This document shows positions 23,606 through 34,631 of a DNA stretch of 64,000 nucleotides, piece after piece; positions within the stretch are counted from its first letter, which is position 1, and each line of letters begins with the position of its first letter. Source of the stretch: Dama dama. Lineage: Eukaryota; Chordata; Mammalia; Artiodactyla; Cervidae. Location: the NCBI RefSeq assembly GCF_033118175.1, contig NC_083697.1, positions 20,062,001 to 20,126,000 of the forward strand, read 5' to 3'. The notes beneath the pieces are model-generated. The model was given only the letters and a program-made list of their open reading frames with translations. It did not search any database and was not told the DNA's origin. A program made the translations under genes and the position numbers.

Positions 23606-23733
23606 TCCTGGAGATGGAAATGGCAACCCAGTCCAGTATTCTTGCCTATGAAATACCATGGGCAGAGGATCCTGGTGGGCCACAGTCTGTGGGATCGCAA
23701 AGACTCAGAAATGACTGAACGACTATGCGTGCT
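23606..23733 (+). mobile_element. Bov-A unit of a Bov SINE (partial)
   Basis: GAGATGGAAATGGCAACCCA through GATCGCAAAGACTCAGAAA, the BovB-derived half of a Bov SINE; the tRNA-like head is absent. Confidence 0.85.
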
Positions 23734-24112
23734 GCAGTGCCATATCCTGGAATGGAATACAATCACAGCTTCAGGTTCCCAGGAGACAAAGTCGTATTAG
23801 CTTAACTGGAGAACGTATCCCAGAGAAAATACCGCATATCAGTTCACAGAATTTAAGAAGGTAGAGGTTGCTAATCCCAGTGTCCTGAGAACACTGGTAT
23901 TTCAGACTTCATGGTTGGTTCTTTGGAAGGCTGAATTGCTTAATATTTTGATTGTATCTAATGAGCCAGTAATCCAAAACCATATCCATTTTACATAAAC
24001 ATTAAATCCAGAGCAGCCAAAAAAAAAAAAAAAAAAACCATTTGTTTTCCTGCTACGAATACAGTTTCACATTCCAGTTTATTCATTTAACATCTTTCCA
24101 CACAGTTTTCAT

Positions 24113-24371
24113 GCTGCTGCTGCTAAGTCGCTCAGTCGTGTCTGACTCTGAGACCCCATAGACAGCAGCCCACCAGCCTCCTCTATCCCTGGAATTCTTC
24201 AGGCAAGAACACTGGAGTGGGTTGCTACTTCCTTCTCCAATGCACGCATGCATGCTAAGTCGCTTCAGTTGTGTCCAACTGTGTGAGACCCCATGGACAG
24301 CAGCCCACCAGGCTCCTCTGTCCACGGGATTCTCTAGGTAAGAATGCTGGAGTGGGTTGCCATTTCCTTCT
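24113..24371 (-). mobile_element. Bov-A2 dimeric SINE with target-site duplication
   Basis: Two tandem Bov-A units in reverse complement, joined at about 24241 by a short CATG-rich linker. The perfect 15-bp direct repeat CCACACAGTTTTCAT (24098-24112 and 24372-24386) shows a discrete insertion. Confidence 0.95.
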
Positions 24372-24419
24372 CCACACAGTTTTCATAAACATACTTAATA
24401 AAAAACTTCTTTCTTTCTT

Positions 24420-24543
24420 TTCTTTTTTTTTTTTTTTAAGCCACAGGGCTTTTGGGATCTTAGTCTCCTGACCAGAGGTTGCACTTGGGCCCCCAGCAGT
24501 GAAAGTTTTGAGTCCTAACCACTGGATCTCCAGGGAATTCCCA
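24420..24543 (-). mobile_element. CHR-type tRNA-derived SINE
   Basis: T-run (antisense tail), then GGCTTTTGGGATCTTAGTCT and a CCAGGGAATTCCC end. Confidence 0.85.
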
Positions 24544-24991
24544 TCCCAACTGACTTTTTAAATGACTGTCATGTAAAAAAAAAAAATAAATAAATAAATG
24601 GCTGTCACGTGCTACGGAATTTACTTGGATGTTAATACAATCTGTCTTTGACTATTGTTAACCCAACCCATTGGAGTTTAAGCAGGTTAACCCATCAAGC
24701 TCAGTGGTTGTTTCAGCCCTTCCTTCCTCAGCAAGCTATTAGCATCCAATGAACCGTTTTCTCAGAAAAGAAGGCTTATAGAAATCTCCATGCTAGACTC
24801 TCTACAGTTTCCTTAACTATCCACCTATTAATTTTAGTTTCTTTTTTTTTAATTTTTTTAAAATTTTAGTTTCTTTAATTCTATCTTGGTGCTACATCTG
24901 TTCTTATGTAAACTTTCCAATTCATATGTTGTTTTCCACTTTTAAATATACTGGTAAGTCATCATATACACATTTTAAAATTATATATAAT

Positions 24992-25105
24992 CTTCATCTT
25001 CTTCATTAAAAAAGCAATATCCACTAAAGAACATTATAAAATATACAAGGGGGAGAAAAGGAATCCAAAAACTGTAATCCAAGCAACAATGCTAATTCCT
25101 GGTAT
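24992..25105 (+). repeat. Left copy of a 114-bp direct repeat
   Basis: This segment recurs at 25331-25444 with modest divergence, either side of a BovB 3' fragment. It is single-copy-looking host sequence, not a known repeat to my eye. Confidence 0.85.
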
Positions 25106-25117
25106 GATGTGAACAGC

Positions 25118-25327
25118 CACCTCATCAGAAAAATCCCTGATGCTGGGAAAGATTGAGCGCAGAACGAGAAGAGGGCGTCAGAGGATGAGATGGCTGGATG
25201 GCATCACCAATGCGATGGACATGAACTTGGGCAAACTTTGGGAGATGGTGAGGAAAAGGGAGGCCTGGCATGCTGCAGTCCGTGGGGTCACAAAGAGTCG
25301 GACACAAATGGGTGACTAAACAACAAT
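25118..25327 (+). mobile_element. BovB 3'-end fragment
   Basis: Sense-strand BovB 3' end, from TCCCTGATGCTGGGAAAGAT to GAGTCGGACACAAATG, closing in a short (ACTAAACAACA) tail. Only the last codons of the C-terminal region remain. Confidence 0.9.
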
Positions 25328-25330
25328 GAC

Positions 25331-25444
25331 CTTCATCTTCCTTATTAAAAAAGCAATGCTCACTAAAGAACATTATAAAATGTACAAGGGGAAGAAAGGA
25401 ATCCAAGAGCTGTCATCTAAGTACCAGCGGTAATTCCTGGCATA
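25331..25444 (+). repeat. Right copy of a 114-bp direct repeat
   Basis: Partner of 24992-25105; both start CTTCATCTTC and end TAATTCCTGG plus a few bases. Confidence 0.85.
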
Positions 25445-25463
25445 TCCTGTTCTACATCTTTTG

Positions 25464-25567
25464 TTCTTTCTGGCCACACTGCGCAGGTTGCCCAACCAGG
25501 GATCAAACCCACGCTCCTTTCAGGGGAAGCGCAGATTCTTAACCCTGGACCACCAGGCAAGTCCCCT
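25464..25567 (-). mobile_element. CHR-type tRNA-derived SINE (partial)
   Basis: TTCTGGCCACACTGCGCAGG through CCACCAGGCAAGTCCCC in antisense. Confidence 0.8.
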
Positions 25568-25689
25568 CCCCCTGCCTTTTTTTTAATGTATGTATATAAG
25601 CCCCTTGCCGTTCACCTGCAATCATGTTATTGGTCATCAACAATTAAGACTAACCTAACTTTTCATTTTGAAGAGAAAAAAAAAAGCTG

Positions 25690-26125
25690 CCTCCTTGAAT
25701 GAAAGCTTCATGTTGTTGTAAAGTTTTTCCCAAAGGGATGCAGAGAGCCTCACCTGTTCAGTTCAGAGAAGGGAAAAGACAAAGTGAGAGGAGGCTGATG
25801 CTGGATGTCAAAGAAAATGGAAAGAAGTCAAGGTCGAAGAGGAAGGACAGCTTCCAGAGGCCCTGGGTCCTCAGCTGCTGCGGCCTCTCATCTTGCATCT
25901 GGCCTCCTGCCGGACACCCGTGGCTGCCCTCCACCCCCCACCCTCCTCCTCCGCCCTGCCCTTGAGGAGACACACGCTGAGACAGGGCGAGCCTGAACCC
26001 CCACTCCTGTGCTAACCCCATGAGACTCAGGCTGGTACTGAGTGATCCCTTAAGCTCCTCGTGACCAGCGTTGTTTTAGGCAACTTCCTTGTGTTTGGGA
26101 GACATTCTCACTTCAATAAAAGATC
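25690..26125 (+). other. GC-rich stretch ending in AATAAA
   Basis: A non-repeat stretch, GC-rich at 25850-25980, that becomes AT-rich and carries AATAAA at about 26115. It could be the last exon of an unannotated transcript; open frames in it have no recognisable domain. Only suggestive. Confidence 0.25.
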
Positions 26126-26289
26126 AAAGAAATCTCTTGCCACAGGAATACACAATTTAAATAGTTTATTTATGTTCAATGTTCCATGAAATAATGAAAC
26201 TATAGAAACTGCATGCTTCATATTTATATTCTACCTTGTAAAACATTATCATTTGTGCTGGTAAAAAATGGGTTTTGATGTAATTTAAG

Positions 26290-26460
26290 ATTGAAATCTT
26301 ACTCCTGACTTTCCTACTTACTAATTGTGGGAACTTCATTAAGCAATTTAATTCTCTGAGCTTCAATTTCTTTAGATGAAATGATGCTAATAGTTCCCAA
26401 CTGCAAATGTAAGTCTTAAATGAAATGATATATTTTAAATGACTAATTGAGTGCCAGCAG
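26290..26460 (+). repeat. MIR SINE
   Basis: MIR order: CTAATTGTGGGAACTTCATT, CTCTGAGCTTCAATTTCTTT, and GAAATGATGCTAATAGTTCC phrases. Confidence 0.6.
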
Positions 26461-27357
26461 ATAGTTTTTTTTAAACCTTTATTTCTTATCACAACTATAA
26501 TAGTGTCTCCTGTGTATTTGTTGCAACTGAACTAAATAGATTAATATATATAAACATGAGTTTAAACCCTTTGCCAGCACAGGCATCTGAGAATTTTTGC
26601 AAGGGAGAGAGAAATCAACTTGGTCCTTCAGAGTCACAAAATGGTGCTTAGCACTATCACTCACATGAGTACCCCAGGTTACGGGGTCTCCTCGGGTGCA
26701 TGGCAAAGGAAAGAAGGGACTGAGAATCTCAGAGTGACCAGTAGGACCCAGATCTAGGAATTTTCCCTTGTGTTGCCTGAGATCCTGCACTACTGGATTG
26801 ACACAGGAGTTTGCATTAGCCATCAGCTCCAGGGACTCTCAGTATAAATCTGGCTCAGGCAGATAATTTAAGAAAGAAAGAGAAGAGAAATAACTGTCCT
26901 GCATCATCCTTGAATGAACTTAGGGTCCAAGAGGAGAAAGAATATTAAGCATCAAAAGTTGCTCAGAATTTTTTTATGATGAGTTAGCAATGATGGGTCA
27001 TCCTCTAATGATAGGTTAACAGTGAGAATATTATTTCTGGAACAACGTATTTTAAAACTTTTCTCTTTACTTTTTATTTTACTTCTTGTCACTAAAAGAA
27101 GAGCTTCATGCTCACATTGCCAGCAAAATTCAGGGCACTGCCTGGCTGGTCTTATCTATAGACACGGGAAGAGAGAAAACGAGGTTTATTTCAGAAAGAT
27201 GATACCCTGTGCCTAAAAATATCCTCCGGCCCCTGAAATTCTATTTCAAAAGCTCCTTGTAAAATGCCTAGCACTAGCACATATGTATTAATTGGTCAAT
27301 ATGTGATGGCTATTTCTATTACCATATAATATATATAAAATTATATATTATGTTTAC
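26461..27357. other. Intergenic sequence without recognised features
   Basis: Mixed composition; a minus-strand frame at 26479-26823 has no recognisable domain. No gene called. Confidence 0.35.
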
Positions 27358-27478
27358 TTTTTTTTTTTTGACCATGCTGCAAGCATGCAGGATCTTAATT
27401 CCCCAACCAGGGGTTGAACCTGTGCCTCTTGCAGTGGAATCTCCAAGTCTTAGCCACTGGACTGCCAGGAAATTCCCT
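27358..27478 (-). mobile_element. CHR-type tRNA-derived SINE
   Basis: T-run then GCAGGATCTTAATTCCCCAA, a B-box-like region and a GCCAGGAAATTCCC end. Confidence 0.85.
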
Positions 27479-27529
27479 ATTTTTATCTTTACAGTTTTGT
27501 GTCTTGGAAGAGAAGTACTTTAAGATGTT

Positions 27530-28035
27530 TAAGATCACATTATTCTGCTCAGAACCCTCCAGTGACTTCTCATCTGCGCTAGAATGAAAATTAAAAAAAA
27601 TTTTGCAGTAACCGCCTTACCCCCAAGGACCCATATCACCTGATCTCCAGCTCCATGCTTGGCCTCACATTCTGCCATGCTGTCCCTACGTACTCTACCG
27701 CTGCTATGCCAGCCTTGTACCTCAATAGCCAAGGCGCACTCCCACCTCAGGGCTTTTGCATTTGATCTTCCTGGACTTAAACCCTAGACTCCCCCATCTC
27801 ACATCCTGCAATTTCTTCACTCAACTGTCATCTTCTCAATGACACCAACCCTTCCTGGCTTTATTTTTCTCCATAGAATGTGTCATAATCCAAAATAGTG
27901 TATATGTGTTTCTACATTGATTGCTGTCTCCTTCCACTAGTGCATTAAGTTCAACAAGGGCAGATATATATTTTATTGCTGATGCTTAGCCATTGATAGC
28001 TGCACAGTAAATATTTGCTGAAAGAATAAATGAAT
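27530..28035 (+). repeat. L2 LINE 3' end
   Basis: Near-complete L2 3' order: CAGAACCCTCCAGTGACTTC, then GGGCTTTTGCATTTGATCTT, then AAATATTTGCTGAAAGAAT and ATGAATGAAT at the end. Confidence 0.75.
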
Positions 28036-28311
28036 GAATCATATATGGTGCCATTTGAAATGCATTATCTAAGAAAATATTTTAGTAAAAGTATAATCTT
28101 GAGAGGAGGCATGAGACTCAGATGGGACATCCAAGGAGGTAAAGAGCACAAAACAGAACAGTCTTGGAGATCAAAAGATAAACTCATCTACTTGATCAGT
28201 TTGGAGAAAGTCAAGCCTCTTTGGTGGGCCAGAAACAATACTGCATTAATATAGGCAACTGAAGAAAACCTAAACCTCATTTCAGAAATTCCACTGTATT
28301 AAGACCCTTTT

Positions 28312-28512
28312 ATGGACTTCCCTGGTGGTCCCATGGCTAAAACTCTATGCTTTCAATGCAGGGCGTCTAGGTTCCATCCCTGGTCAGGGAACTAGGTCCC
28401 ACATGCTGTAATTAAGAGTTTGCATACCACAGCTGAAAAAAAAATCTTCAGGCCTCAACTAAAGATCTTGGATGCTGCAATTAAAAAAAACAACAACAAT
28501 AAATAAATAAAT
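28312..28512 (+). mobile_element. CHR-type tRNA-derived SINE
   Basis: ATGGACTTCCCTGGTGGTCC head, tRNA-like body, tail of A-runs and (AATA)n. Confidence 0.88.
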
Positions 28513-29553
28513 CACCCTTTTGTGGTCATTTCTCATTCATGTTAATAGATCTCTCCTTTTCCTCTAAGAGCGCTAGAGCCAAAAAAGAAAAATTACTTCA
28601 AGGGCCCGGAAGGGAATGACTTAACTAAATATAGCCACATAGTACTGTAAGAAATAAAGACTGTGTCAGTCGGCCAAAATAAGATGCTGTCAACAAGGAA
28701 CACATTCTGTTGTTCCTCATTTCAACCTTGAGATGGGAAAGTTTAAGAAACTAAGATTTGCAATTCTCTATTTTCATATAATAATTAGAAATTTAAAATG
28801 ATCTTGTATTTGGACCATCTTTTCCAAGTGTGAACTGGATATTAAAAGGCAGAGGCTACGTGACTCCAGACAAAAATACACTGTATCATATTGGGAGCCA
28901 TGTATGTCTTCCCAGCTGCTGCAGGAACATTTGTCATGTGGTGACAACATTCTTCTCACTTCTGATAGCACGCACACTCTCACCCCAGTACCCAGGGCCT
29001 CTTCAAGTCTCTGTCTCTGTGAAGTCAATTTTCAAGAATGCTTTGAGATTAGAACAATGTGAGAAAGGTCTTAAGCTCCCTCCTACTTTTTCAAGCTATT
29101 TCAAAGGTACATGTAGGATCAGCAGAGACAACATTTCAGTGATACAGTTTGGGGTTGGAGGTGTAGTGAAAACAAACACTTCTTCTGCCCGGCACAGGGT
29201 CTCATAGCCTTAGGATTAAACACCAGCTTTGGATGCCAACTAAAGCAGAGTCGTCCAAAACTTGCTCTGGAAAACTTTTAATTATAACTCTCTCTTTCTT
29301 GGCATAGGTAAGTTATGAAGCAGTGATGGAGTGAAAGGCTATTTAGAGGATGGTGTTCTTTTTTTACTTAGACGTCTTAGGGGAAGAGAAATTAAGTATA
29401 AATAGAGAGGGAGTATGTTGGAAGCAGACTATAGGTTACCCCAGAAGGGAATATGATGTGGGGCATAAGCAAGTAGAAGAAGCCAGATGATTGCAAAAAA
29501 TGTGTTGTATGAGATAATAATACACTTCCATGTATAATCATGTATAGTCATGA
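28513..29553. other. Intergenic sequence without recognised features
   Basis: Two opposed open frames (28774-29028 minus, 28830-29207 plus) lack domains or splice context. No gene called. Confidence 0.35.
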
Positions 29554-29743
29554 GGACACTGGTCCTCAAAGTGTGGTCCCTGGACCAGCGGCATCTATAC
29601 CACCTGGGAACTTGTTTCAGCTATAGAGAGTCAGTCCCACCCCAGACCTACTGAATCAGAGACCCTGCGGGTAGAGCCCAACAAGTTTACCCAGCCCCTC
29701 AAGGGGTCTGCTCCTACACACTCAAGTTTGAGAACCACGGAAC
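29554..29743 (+). mobile_element. MER5A-type hAT non-autonomous DNA transposon
   Basis: Phrases CTCAAAGTGTGGTCCCTGGA, ACCACCTGGGAACTTGTT, CCCAGACCTACTGAATCAGA and a closing AAGTTTGAGAACCAC match MER5A end to end. The terminal GTCCTCAAAGT and TTTGAGAACCAC phrases are its inverted ends. Confidence 0.9.
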
Positions 29744-29987
29744 TAGTGAATCTCGGGCCCTGTGCAGGAGTTCTGCCACGTTAATGAGCTTCAGGGTCAT
29801 CACCTGGTGATAGATCACAGCCTCTAGCGCCATGTTCAGACTAGGCTTTTCATCAGGCCTTGTGGAAGAAAGGAAAGGAGGGAAGGGAGGACTATGTTCA
29901 TACATCTCACAGAAGCAGAACTTAACAATTTCCATCATTCATCTCACATGTCTTGGTTTTTGTTATACTCAAGCAAATTTACAAAGA

Positions 29988-30155
29988 GATATAAACTACA
30001 ATGTATAACAAATAACAAGGACATATTGTATAGCACAGGGAAATAGAGGATTATTTTACAATGACTTTAAATGGAGTATAATCTACATAAATATGGACCA
30101 TATTGTACACCTGAAACTAATAAAATATAACAACCATACCTCAAATGGGAAAAAA
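29988..30155 (+). repeat. Artiodactyl L1 3' end
   Basis: TATTGTATAGCACAGGGAAA and TTGTACACCTGAAACTAATA phrases. Confidence 0.8.
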
Positions 30156-30634
30156 GCAAATTTACAGAAAAATTCATCGCTAACACCATTTAAACTGTAT
30201 GAAGTGGGTATGCATAACATTTTGCTGGGTTGAAATCAGTGTATATGCATTATTTTTGCAATATGATTTTAATTTTTTATTTATGCATTTACCTTTATCT
30301 ATTAAGGATATGAGGCTACAGCTTCTTTTTCACTTGATTTATGTACACACTCCCATGTATCAGTTTAGCCAATATGCTTTTCATTTTTTTACTTTATAAT
30401 CTTTCTGTGTGTTTCCTTTTCAGTGGCTTAAAAATAGAAAATAACTAACTCTGATTTTTATGACAAACAGTGGCAAGAGCATTTGAATCTCCTGCAGAAA
30501 GTGCTACCATGTGCTAAATTCAATTCAAATAACAAAGAAAAAAAGAATCAGTCCCAGTTCTGCAGACAACAGTCACCTGAAGTAATCTAAGGAAATTAAT
30601 GAGAAGCACCAGGGTACTTAAGTGATTAGAGAAT

Positions 30635-30965
30635 ACACAGTAAAGAAGTGATCAGAACAGGAAGGCTCCCTGGAGAAAATGAAGTTCTGGATCAGCATCC
30701 GGAGGAAGTGATAGATCTGGACTGGCAGAGAGTAGGACAGTCATTCCAGGTTTACAGAATGGCCTTTCCAAGGGCTCAAAGAGAGGAACTAGCAAGTCAT
30801 ATGCTGGGTGCTATTTGCCAATTAACTTGGCTCAAGAAGAAGGTCATGTTAGGGAATAACAAAAGTTGAGGTTGGAGAGCTGACAGTAAGCCCAGAATGC
30901 TAAACTGAGAGATACGGTAACTAGTAAACAGGGACTCTTGATAGATTCATAATGAGCAGTGATGT
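30635..30965 (+). repeat. Ancient mammalian interspersed repeat (same type as 22.0 kb)
   Basis: AAGGCTCCCTGGAGAAAATG and CATTCCAGGTTTACAGAATG phrases in the same order as the copy at 22000-22640. Confidence 0.45.
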
Positions 30966-32659
30966 GATAAAAACAATTAAAAAAAAGGTTGACATCCAAA
31001 ATGAATGCTGATATAGAAGTAAAACCCATAGGTTTATATTGTTGGCAATATAAGTCATTTAAAGCAGGAATTGTTGTGAATAAGACATAATTATTTGCAC
31101 TATTATGTCTCTCTCCTTTTGTTTCTACACTTAATCTGCTTTATAACTCTCCTATTCCCCAAGCATGACTATGTAAACTATTCTCATGTAAGTCAGATAT
31201 GACTTAGCAACCAAACAACAACAAACTTGGGCTGGAAAAAAATCTCTAACACACCAAATTTCTATCATGCAAAAGTAGTTCAGGTTTTTTGGAACCAATG
31301 CTAACATTGTTTTTCTGAACTACATTTCTCAACCTCTGTTTGTCTTCAGCTGTGAAGGCTGTACCACTTTACCTTAGTCAAACCGGTGAAGTCTCTGCTT
31401 GCTGCATCCTTTGCATACAATGTCAGTTTCATTTAAGACTTGAGTTTCACCATCTTTAACTGGAGCAGCAACAAAGCTGGAAATAGCTCTTAAAAATCTT
31501 GATATTTTAGAAATGTCAAAGATATTAAATAGGAGGGAAAATGTGATGTTATACTGTCTAGTACCAATCTTGAGTTTTATTTTTCTTTTTGATAGTCTAC
31601 ATGCATAAGAAGGCATCTACAATTGAGCTCTGATTGTTCATTCTGGGGTCCATCTACATCAAGGGTACCATGGTGAATTTAAATCAAGAGCAGGTTTAAT
31701 GAATAATAAATTGGTGTAAGAATTTTGCTAAGACGTCACAGCCTGGAGGTGACAATTTCAAAGAGAAACTTTTCCAAACCAGTTTAGGACTCTAAGAGCT
31801 AGGGAGAACAAAGTATTTAAAAAGCAGAACTCATGGTCTTCATTCAACACATGTTAAGGGTCAGCACTAACTTTTGGCCAAAAGTATATAGAAATGAGAT
31901 TTTGTTTTGGGAAAGTAAGTCACTGGGATGGTGAGAAAAGAAGTGTAACGATTTCCTTGTTGATAAAAACCAAAGAAAATCACCAGGTAGCTTCCTGGCC
32001 AGCAGACGCCCATCATTTTTGTATTTTCTTCCCTCTTGTCACTATTTCAGCTCCTCTTGTGTGCCTATGGGCCCATCAAATATGATGGAGTCATAAAATA
32101 TGTATGTTGACCTTGAAAAGCAAACCGTACATACTCAGAAAGGAGAAAGGGAGAGAAAGAAAGAAGAAAAGGAAAAAGGGGGAGAGGATTGAGAATGTGA
32201 CAATTTCATTAGTATGGAAAAGCCTCCTTAATTGCGAAATGGGAATATGTTCTTCCCTGACTTCTTTTTCCACAATCCTGAGTGTGATTATAAAGCGACA
32301 CTTCAGTGTGCTTTAGCACTTACGGATTCTTTTGTCACATGACACGACCCTCATATACGTTAGTGTTCACCTGTTGGAAGAGGGACTGCTTCTAAGAGCA
32401 GTAGAAAATGGACTCGGTTGAGTTTAAAGAACAAGCTTTTCCAGTACATTTGGGGGATTTTTTACCCCAGGACACATTTGACTATTTGTGGTATTTCTAT
32501 GATTATTTTAAAATTTCTTTTATTATTTTTCTTTTATTATCTTGATATACATTCTTCTATACCTAATTTGTTGAGAATTTTATTGTGAAAGGATGTTGAA
32601 TTTTGGTAAATTCTTTTTCTGCATATTTTGAGGTGACCAGCATCTCTTTTTTGATGCTT
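30966..32659. other. Intergenic sequence without recognised features
   Basis: No gene, RNA gene or clear repeat apart from a purine run (GAAAGAAAGAAG type) at 32140-32185. Confidence 0.35.
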
Positions 32660-32885
32660 CCTATGTACCAGGTGCAGATCTAGGCACTGGAGACACCTAG
32701 TTTGAAATCCCAGCTCTGCCATTTACTTGCTGTGTGGCCTTGGACAAGTTTCTCAATTTGTCTGACCCTCAGTTTCCTCAAAGGTAAAATATATCTCCTA
32801 GGACTGTTAGGAGTGAATAAATTCACAGTGCTTGTAACTGTGCCTGGCACAGTAACCAGCTGTGAGTATTCTTTCTACTGTTAAT
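32660..32885 (+). repeat. MIR SINE
   Basis: One of the better-preserved MIRs here: CAGCTCTGCCATTTACTTGC, GTGTGGCCTTGGACAAGTTT and CCTCAGTTTCCTCA phrases in order. Confidence 0.88.
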
Positions 32886-33140
32886 TCAGACAGATGTGTG
32901 TAATATAAAAGACGAAAATCAATACCCCATCCCACTCTGCATAGATAACCAGTGTTAATAGCCTGGCTAGTATGTGTCCTATTTTTATATGGACATATAA
33001 AATTTACACCTGAATTAGGTGTGTTAATTCTCTTACACAAGTGGGATCATTCTGCTCTTGAACTTGTTTGCTCACTTACCTATATTTGTTTCATAATCAG
33101 AAAGAAATGGATATTCACAATATATCATATAGAGTTAAAT

Positions 33141-33262
33141 ACGGGGACTTTTCTGGCGGTCCAGTGGTTAGGACTCCATCCTTGCTTCTCATGCAGCGGG
33201 TATAGGTTCAATTCCTGGTCAGGGAACTAAGATGCCACAACTAAGTGGCCAAATTTTTTTTT
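33141..33262 (+). mobile_element. CHR-type tRNA-derived SINE
   Basis: GGGGACTTTTCTGGCGGTCC head, GGTTCAATTCCTGG B-box, short tail. Confidence 0.87.
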
Positions 33263-33316
33263 TACTTAAACAAAATTAAATACACTATACATAAATTAAG
33301 CCCCTTCCTACACACA

Positions 33317-33522
33317 TGGGCTTCCCTGGTGACTCATACTGTAAAGAGTCTGTCTGCAATGCAGGAGACCCAGGTTCAATCCCTGGGTTGGGAATATTCC
33401 CTGGAGAAGGGAATACTCCAGTATTCTTGCTTGGAAAATCCCACAGACAAAAGGAGTCTGGCAGGCTCAAGTCCATGGGTCGCGAATAGTCAGACGCAAC
33501 TGATGACTAATGCTTCACTTTC
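33317..33522 (+). mobile_element. Bov-tA SINE
   Basis: Sense Bov-tA: TGGGCTTCCCTGGTGACTC head, B-box GGTTCAATCCCTGG, Bov-A half ending in CTTCACTTT. Confidence 0.94.
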
Positions 33523-33857
33523 CACATACATACTCATAATAAAATATGGATAGGATAGTGACTTCTAGGCTACCTTGAACCAAGCTGGATATTTTCTGGT
33601 TAGAGAGGATAAACATGTAGTAGAAAATAGGGGCCTTTGGTAAGCTGGTAAATCTATTTATTCATCTTCATTGAGGTCAGTCTTTCTTCTTTAAAAGTAA
33701 TCTAAGAAATCTTGATATATGATATATTAAATTTGAGACTAATGCCAGATCCATCCAAAACAAAATAAGTCCATAGAAACAGAGAACAGTCCTGAGAGCT
33801 GGTATTAGGTAGGATCAGTGAGGAATGCAAGTGAATAGCATAATATGAATAAGTTTC

Positions 33858-34631
33858 TTGTTCAGTCGCTAAGTTGTGTCGGACTCTTTGTGACCCCATG
33901 AACTGAAGCACACCAGGCTTCCCTGTCCTTCACTATCTCCTGAAATTTGTTCAAACACATATGCATTGAGTCGATGATGCCATCCAACCATCTCATTCTC
34001 TGTCGCCCCCCTCTCCTCCTGTCCTCAATCTTTCCCAGCATCAGAGTCTTTTATGAGTCACCTCTTTGCATCAGGTGGCCAAAGCATTGGAGCTTCAGCT
34101 TCAGCATCAGTCCTTCCAATGAATATTTAGGGTTGATTTCGTATAGGGTTGACAGGTTTGATCTCCTTGCTGTCCACGGGACTCTCAAGTCTTCTCCAGC
34201 ACCATAATTCAGAAGCATCAGTTCTTTGGCACTCAACCTTCTTTATGGTCCAACTCTCATACCCACACAACTATTGAAAAAACCATAGCTTTGACTAGAT
34301 GCACCTTTGTTGGCAAAGTGATGTCTTTGCTTTTTAATACTCTGTGTAGGTTTGTTATACATTTCCTTCCAAGGAGCAAGCATCTTTTAATTTTGTGGTT
34401 GCAGTCACCATCCCTAGTGATTTTTGGAGCACAATAAAATAAAACATGTCACTGTTTCCATTTTTTCCAATCTATTTGCCATGAAATGATGGGACTGGAT
34501 GCCATGATCTTAGTTTTCTGAATGTTGAGTTTTAAGCCAGCTTTTTCAATCTTCTCTATTATTTTCACCAAGAGGCTCTTTAGTTCCTCTTCACTTTCTG
34601 CCATTACAGTGATATCATCTGTATATTTCAG
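33858..34631 (-). mobile_element. BovB LINE fragment
   Basis: Reverse-complement BovB 3' part with several small deletions and stops; older-looking than the 16.6-kb copy. It stops at about 34631, at the GTCATCTGCATAT-equivalent of the element. Confidence 0.92.
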
